Origin: Warburgia ugandensis
Lineage: Eukaryota; Streptophyta; Magnoliopsida; Canellales; Canellaceae
Assembly: GCA_035236585.1 (NCBI GenBank)
Contig: CP141130.1
Coordinates: 73,293,944-73,357,943 of the forward strand
Length of the DNA: 64,000 nucleotides
Direction of reading: 5' to 3'
Positions 59,601-64,000 of this stretch are shown here, piece after piece. The position numbers and the translations under genes were made by a program. Each line of letters starts with the position of its first letter. Position 1 is the stretch's first letter. Below the pieces are notes generated by a model. The model saw only the letters and a list, made by a program, of their open reading frames with translations, was not told the DNA's origin and did not search any database.

Positions 59601-62485
59601 TAGGACTAGATTCCGGCATACCCCAGAACCACGGATGCAAAATCCGTCTCCAACTTGTACTCCGAACGATCTGGTGTTGGTGATCGGAAGGTGCAGGTCG
59701 TCAACCAACCTCCGGGATACAAAATTATGGGATGCCCCCGTGTCAACAAGGACCACCACTTCCCTGTGTTCCAGAACCCCCTGTATTTTCATCACGTTGG
59801 CAACTGACATCCCGACTAGAGCTTGCATGGATAGCTTGAGTTGGGTCGATTCCTCCTCGCACTGGCCGTCATCGTCGCGGTTCTGGGTTTCTAGATCTTC
59901 CCCGTCGTCGCCATCCTCGCCTAGAAGGACCTGCAACTGGCAATTCTTACATCGATGTCCCGGAGAAAACTTTTCGTCGCATCTAAAGCAAAGCCCCATA
60001 GCCCGTTTCTGCTGGAGCTCTTTGTAAGTCGCCGGAAAGTGTCACGCTGGGCCGGTGAAGGTTCTCTCGTGCGGGATGACCGTTCTCCCCGTAACCCTAG
60101 CTCCTTTGTCGTCTTTGGGGAGCGGGCGTAGGTTTGCGTGGGAAAATTACGAAGATGCCCCTGTGGGCTAGTTTCAACGGCAGGGCCCTTTTGGGACGGC
60201 CCATGACTCGATGTTTGAGGCCTAGGCCCACCCTTGTTCCGTTGGGCTCGGACCCGTTCAAGGGCTTCATTTTTTTCCTCGATCTTCTGGGCCAGGTCCA
60301 TAAGCCCGGCTAGCGAAGCGGGCCAGAACATCTTCACCTAGGCCTTTAACTCCTCCCTTAGCCCATTTAGAAAAGCCCCCCTCAGCAGGTTGTCGGGCAG
60401 ATCCACCAGGGGGCCCGACATTAGCTCAAAATCCCTGCGGTAGTCGGTGACAAAGACGACCTGTCGGAGTGACAACAGGGCCTCGTAGTCGTCGTCCGAC
60501 TGCGATGGCCGGAACCTTTGGAGAAGGGCAGTCCGGAAAATCTGCCAAGAATGGACCGGTGATCGGGCGTCGGTCCAGAGAAACCAGTGGAGGGCTTCTC
60601 CCTCCAAACACACAGAAGCCGCCGTCACCTTCTCCCCTTCCGGGAGTCAGTTTAACTGGAAATACCTCTCAGCTCTACAAAGCCAGCCATGAGGGTCGTT
60701 GCCGTTGAAGATTGGGAGGTCCAGGCGTCTGGGTTCGAGCCTAGGGTTGTTCGGAATCACCGGCGGGACCTGGTTATCACCACCCGATGACTGCCCTGCT
60801 GCCGGTGCTTGTCGTCCTCTATCCCCAGCTTGATTCAAGGGCGTTTCTTCCCCATCCTGCTTCTGTCTCATCCAAGCTCGGATCTCCATCAGGTACTCTC
60901 CTATAGCTGTGACGTTGGTTTGCAACCTTCCTAGGCCTTCTTTCATGCTGCCCACTTCCGATCTCACGTTCTCTAAATCTTTTTCCATGTTCTGTACTTT
61001 TTTTGATCTGGTCCTTACCATGTCCCAAGAATGAAACCATGCTCTGATACCATTGTTGGGCCAGGAAGAATTGAGACTTGATAATAAGCAGTTTTCAGAA
61101 GGAACTGGAGTTCTTTTATTGATGAAGTGGAGGAATTACAAGGAACCTTGCAAATCAATCAAACAAAACACAAACTACTGGAACTAGTAGGAAGTAGGAA
61201 CCTCAGTTCCTCCTCTGCACTCCCCACTCCCTTTGACTTCCTTTTTCTTCTCCTCCCTCATCACCCCCTCTTCACTTCCTTTTATCTTTTCTTTTTCCTT
61301 CCATTCGCCACCTTCGCTAATGTGATCGGATATCTGTATATCCTAACTTTGTAACAGACTGGATATCTGTAATATCCTAACTGACTTCATTAACTGACTA
61401 CATCACTTGATTGTTAACTGACTACATCTCAACTAATTATATCCTAACCAACTACTCCCTGGATCATCTTCTGGAGAAATGTGAAGATCTTCTGCTAACA
61501 GATGTATTTTTGTTTCCTTGCAATTGTATCTTCTTTCTGGAATACGTGTGGTGTATGGGAGGTCTAACATATCTCTTCTAGTTGTTCTTATGATCTTTAT
61601 GTGAGTGCTGCAAGTACTAACTTTTTCAATGTAAACTGCAACAAACATGCTAAAAAAGGGTAAAAAAATTATGTAGTAATGTACTGGGAAACCTTAAAGG
61701 CATATCAATGTTTGACTATGCAATCACGTCCACATGCATTTGGCTTATTCCCTTTTCCTTTATGTACCAAATGAACTATTTGAATATGGTTGCTGGTCAA
61801 AGAACGATATTCACCACACAGTGCCACCTGAATGACAACGTTGCAGAAGTTGTTTGATTGGAGTTATGGATTGTCGAATCATCTTACCTTTCTCCAGTTT
61901 GCAGGGTAGTCTCTAATTTTGCATTTGCATAGTTGTGCCAACAGGTGCTTCAGCCAGTAACACTGATTGAATAAATGAAATGAGTTCATGACTTTATTCC
62001 AGTACAATTTTTGGGCCTGCTACATAACATTCTAGTTCTTTTAAAGTTTGTGATCCTTTAAAACTAGGATTTCCCTTTCTCAGGGATCTGCTGAATAGGA
62101 ACAAACATGAATATTTGTTGTAGCATTGAATCTGGAAAGAGATGGCATTCATGACAGAATGGAGGCTCACTATGCACTTATTGATGTGTTTTATGATCTA
62201 CCCTGGTAGTCTTAGAATTGCCAAAATCCTGTGGTATATTTATGTTATCTGTCTGTAATTATTTGATGCAGAAGATATATTCTACTGGATATGAATATCC
62301 AGTGTCTTGTACTTGTTTCATCAATGTCCTCTGATCTCATTCCAGGGAGTCCTGTGACACGATGGGCATCTGTTGCTTTTGGTGCTGGTGTGGGCATTGG
62401 AACGGCATATACTGAGTGTTCTCATATGTTCGATGCATCTTCTTCAAAGTGTGCACTTCCTCCAAAAACTTCTGACATTCAGCAA
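53667..62485 (+). CDS. MIC10: MIC10 homologue (MICOS complex subunit, DUF543), exons 1-2
   Basis: Exon 1 is 53667-53799 and exon 2 is 62346-62485. Exon 1 reads [33 protein letters not shown], then the first glycine-rich membrane segment [11 protein letters not shown]. The intron begins GTAAGTTC and ends CATTCCAG; joining restores an Arg codon and reads [19 protein letters not shown], then [11 protein letters not shown]. Exon 2 ends QQ before GTAAGA. The 91 residues match the family plan: two membrane spans with glycine motifs, which let MIC10 oligomerise and bend the inner mitochondrial membrane at crista junctions. The start sits after a pyrimidine-rich 5' region and in front of a conserved KWD motif. 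The last exon and stop were not found; they may lie after 62486, possibly outside the window. Intron 1 is 8,546 bp. Confidence 0.9.
55167..55340 (+). repeat. Au SINE, near full length
   Basis: Starts GGGGAGCCTTGGGGCAACGG (box A region). GGTCACTGGTTCAAGGC is box B. It continues through CCCTTGTGGTCCGCCCCTTC to TGCACCAGGACTGCTTT. This is the recognised plant Au SINE layout, about 175 bp. No clear target duplication was found. Confidence 0.88.
55370..55655. repeat. Tandem duplication with inner 28 bp triplication
   Basis: A ~125 bp block from GGGACAGCTTTAGATATT to AGACACCC occurs twice (55370 and 55491). In the second copy the piece CTTGAACGAGGTAGTCTCAG is repeated two to three times (55578-55650). 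Confidence 0.85.
55882..56386 (-). repeat. 3' LTR of the gypsy element
   Basis: 505 bp, next to the G-rich polypurine tract. It begins TGCTGGCC on the plus strand where the other LTR has TGTTGGGCC. Confidence 0.93.
56381..58942 (-). pseudogene. Gypsy RT second half, RNase H, integrase, chromodomain
   Basis: An 853-residue open frame; its first ~35 codons are out of the RT frame. RT resumes with [20 protein letters not shown]. The catalytic box reads [10 protein letters not shown]: both Asp residues of the FFDD box are replaced (Asn, Ala), so RT is inactive. RNase [21 protein letters not shown]. Integrase zinc domain: [13 protein letters not shown] and [10 protein letters not shown]. Integrase core: [20 protein letters not shown], then [17 protein letters not shown]; the second acidic position lies in [17 protein letters not shown]-like segment (PRFYGPYTI) is followed by a C-terminal chromodomain ([17 protein letters not shown]). 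Confidence 0.95.
56387..56405 (-). promoter_or_regulatory. Polypurine tract of the gypsy element
   Basis: On the minus strand a long G run, then TGGGAA, directly before the 3' LTR; it would prime plus-strand synthesis. Confidence 0.85.
58734..59999 (-). pseudogene. Gypsy zinc knuckle, protease and first half of RT
   Basis: A 421-residue open frame. It opens with the knuckle (residues 4-17), followed by an acidic linker, the protease site [19 protein letters not shown] (about residues 80-98), then [58 protein letters not shown], and [15 protein letters not shown] with the first catalytic Asp. The RT reading then shifts frame near 58830 and continues in the next entry. Confidence 0.93.
59850..61021 (-). 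pseudogene. Gypsy gag, broken
   Basis: It starts [19 protein letters not shown] (61021), with a coiled coil, then [20 protein letters not shown]. Stops at about 60640 and 60338 split it. The next piece has [31 protein letters not shown] and [11 protein letters not shown], the retrotransposon gag domain. A third piece (60337-59921) has a coiled coil and an Arg-rich linker. The zinc knuckle [14 protein letters not shown] (about 59988-59947) follows. Confidence 0.88.
61041..61052 (-). promoter_or_regulatory. Primer-binding site, initiator tRNA-Met
   Basis: Perfect TGGTATCAGAGC on the minus strand, one base downstream of the 5' LTR. Confidence 0.95.
61054..61569 (-). repeat. 5' LTR of the gypsy element
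   Basis: 516 bp, TG..CA. Next to the primer site. It carries an 11 bp stretch that the other LTR lacks near 61390. Confidence 0.93.
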
Positions 62486-62627
62486 GTAAGACTCATACAT
62501 AAGCTATGCTATTCTTCAATGAAAAAGTTTAAACAGTATCAGCATGATTCTGTGATGCATATAATAGAAATGAAAGGAGAGAATTATGACCATACTGTTG
62601 GAAGTTTGACCCAAGCCATTGCTCACC

Positions 62628-63400
62628 ACCATTATCATCATCAAAGCCTTATCTCGATTAAGAGTCGGCTACATGAATCTTGTTACTCCATTCCCCTCTA
62701 TCAAAGGTCATGGCCTCATTTAGTCTAAATTTTTTATAATCTTTTCTCACTACTTCTAGCCACATCATTTTGGGCCTTCTCCTTGTTCTTTTAGAGCCTT
62801 AAACTTAGATTGACTCGCTCCTTCTAATTGCTGTTGTTTTTGGTTTCCGTTGGACGTGTGCAAACCATCTAAGTCTACCCTCCTTGATCTTGTTACCTAT
62901 TGGTACTACTCCTAAGTCTCCTCTAATTTTTTCATTTCTAATTTTATCCTTGTCTTCCCACTCATCCATTAGCATCCTCATTTCGGCTACGCTCATCCTA
63001 TGTTCACATTGTTCCTTTAGTGCCCAATACATTGATCCATAGAGCATGACGGAGCGTGCAACCATTCTATAGAATCTTCCTCATAGTTTGAGTAACACCC
63101 ACCTACCATACAAAACTCTAGAGGCGCATCTCCATTTTTTTCAACCCACTTGGATTCTTTGGGTAATCTCCCTTTCAATTTCTCCGCTCTCAAGAAAAAT
63201 TGTTCCCAAGTACCAAAAGGGGTCTTTATGGGGACTTTTTGGTTATCAATCTTTATTGGTGCTTCACTCCTACTACTCTCTTTGCTAAAATTGCATTCCA
63301 TATATTCTATCTTAGTTGGGCTAATTTTCAATTCTTTCGATTCTATAGTATCTCTCCACAACTCTAGCTTTATGCTTACACCCACCCTTGTGTTTAACCT
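62628..63400 (-). pseudogene. RTE-type LINE, 3' end, in MIC10 intron 2
   Basis: The minus-strand piece 63385-63017 has WRDTIESKELKISPTKIEYM and ECNFS. The piece 63065-62805 has MLYGSMYWALKEQCEHRMSV, AEMRMLMDEWEDKDKIRNEK and RLRWFAHVQRKP. These are the C-terminal RT motifs of plant RTE LINEs. The 3' region ends in a TGATGATAATGG-type tail near 62640, preceded by a segment like AGCCGACTCTTAATCGAG. Frameshifts and stops are present, and the 5' part is absent. Confidence 0.82.
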
Positions 63401-63439
63401 AAGCCATTGCTGGATATACTTATTAATTAGATAAATTTA

Positions 63440-64000
63440 CCAATCCTGGACCTGATATGGGAATAGTGCAAAGTTTTTCATGTGGGGAACTGCCTAGGAA
63501 GAGGTTTCAACAACAGTAATATTCTCCAATGACCTAATGGATAAACTAGGTAAATCCAATTTATGCAGGAGTTCAAGGTGTCTAGGGCAATATCTCAATC
63601 TTGATATCTTTTGAGCATTCTGTCTGTATTTGTTATATCCAACAAAAGAAAAAGCAGTCCCCCCCACCCCTAATAATAGAATAAATCTGAATGCCCGGAC
63701 TCCAGTTCTTTACAAAACATTACCCCTAGGTATTGCTATAAGTGGTAATGACTTCCTAGACTGTATAAGCTATAACAGAATCCAGGTGAAAATCTGAACT
63801 CGAAAAACTAAGGATGTTTGTTTGCACCTATGTTGTTTTTCATACTTTGATCAACAGTTTGACACCAGTGCATGCAGAGTCCTTTGATTTAGTAATTTAA
63901 AATTTCAGCCACCCAAAATTAACACGCTGGTGAAGAATTTTGTCATCACAAATATGTAAAAAGATTCGACTCCGAACTACCAGGAAACCACCTCTAGTCT
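63440..64000. other. Probable MIC10 intron 2 continuation, nothing recognised
   Basis: A+T-rich, with a short C run near 63660. A phase-compatible AG followed by a 16-codon open stretch to TAA exists near 63909, but I cannot tell whether it is the last MIC10 exon. Confidence 0.35.

Larger units (their letters stand above)
55882..61569 (-). mobile_element. Full-length Ty3/gypsy chromovirus in MIC10 intron 1
   Basis: The 5,688 bp element is flanked by a perfect TATCT duplication (55877-55881 and 61570-61574). The 5' LTR is 61569-61054 (516 bp) and the 3' LTR 56386-55882 (505 bp); both run TGTTAGACC..on the minus strand and differ at roughly 20 sites plus small indels. The primer site TGGTATCAGAGC (61052-61041) is one base inside the 5' LTR. 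A G-rich polypurine tract lies at 56405-56387. Order is gag, protease, RT, RNase H, integrase, chromodomain. It lies antisense to MIC10. The reading frames are broken, so it is not autonomous. Confidence 0.95.
53800..62345 (+). other. MIC10 intron 1 (8.5 kb)
   Basis: GT-AG intron. It holds an Au SINE (55.17 kb), a local tandem duplication (55.37-55.65 kb) and a full-length Ty3/gypsy element (55.88-61.57 kb). Without the gypsy element it would be about 2.85 kb. A 27 bp block (TTGATTTCATTGAAATAAAT) is doubled at about 54126-54172. Confidence 0.88.

Noticed and set aside
59491..60027. 178-codon plus-strand frame
   Set aside because: Antisense shadow of the gypsy zinc knuckle and protease region.
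62291..62728. 145-codon plus-strand frame around MIC10 exon 2
   Set aside because: Only 62346-62485 is coding. The rest reads across both splice sites into intron and LINE tail.
63909..63960. Last exon of MIC10
   Set aside because: Phase and AG fit, but there is no conserved sequence to support it.

Overview
The window looks like nuclear DNA of a flowering plant. It is A+T-rich and has almost no coding capacity outside transposable elements. It carries a plant nuclear tRNA-Ser(CGA) gene, an Au-type SINE, dinucleotide microsatellites, LTR retrotransposon debris and an integrated plant pararetrovirus array. The species cannot be fixed from sequence alone. The only host protein gene I can support is a spliced MIC10 homologue (mitochondrial MICOS subunit, DUF543 family) at the right end.

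Layout. 0.6-1.7 kb: decayed pogo/Tigger-like transposase (minus) with SINE pieces. 2.8-3.3 kb: imperfect ~100 bp repeats. 4.5-7.1 kb: long-LTR remnant. 7.2-10.5 kb: degenerate Ty1/copia element (minus). 10.6-11.7 kb: two diverged LTR-like repeats. 11.86-12.57 kb: (TG)n and (CT)n. 13-14.5 kb: LINE RT fossil (plus). 14.9-39.1 kb: head-to-tail array of three Caulimoviridae-type genome copies on the minus strand (A, B, C from left to right; the viral reading direction is C, B, A). 40.1-51.7 kb: solo LTRs, one nested inside another. 53.4 kb: tRNA-Ser. 53.7-62.5 kb: MIC10 exons 1 and 2, with an 8.5 kb intron 1 holding a complete 5.7 kb Ty3/gypsy chromovirus. 62.6-63.4 kb: RTE-type LINE 3' end in intron 2.

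The viral array is the most notable structure. Each unit reads movement protein, capsid protein, zinc knuckle, coiled coil, aspartic protease, reverse transcriptase, RNase H, then a second ORF that starts at an ATGA stop/start overlap. The two internal junctions each carry a TATA-like box and a primer-binding site for initiator tRNA-Met. The unit is about 7.75 kb once an inserted solo LTR is subtracted. Every copy is broken by stops, frameshifts or insertions, so these are fossils. The two-ORF layout suggests the florendovirus type, which is inference.

Five long solo LTRs can be recognised, four of them with clear 5 bp target-site duplications (one imperfect case in addition). Two interrupt viral copies and are therefore younger than the array. 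Four long LTRs share a strong hairpin about 450-550 bp from one end, and several keep CpG-rich cores, which suggests fairly recent insertion. Nothing here works as an operon; the one functional unit is MIC10 with its neighbouring tRNA gene.
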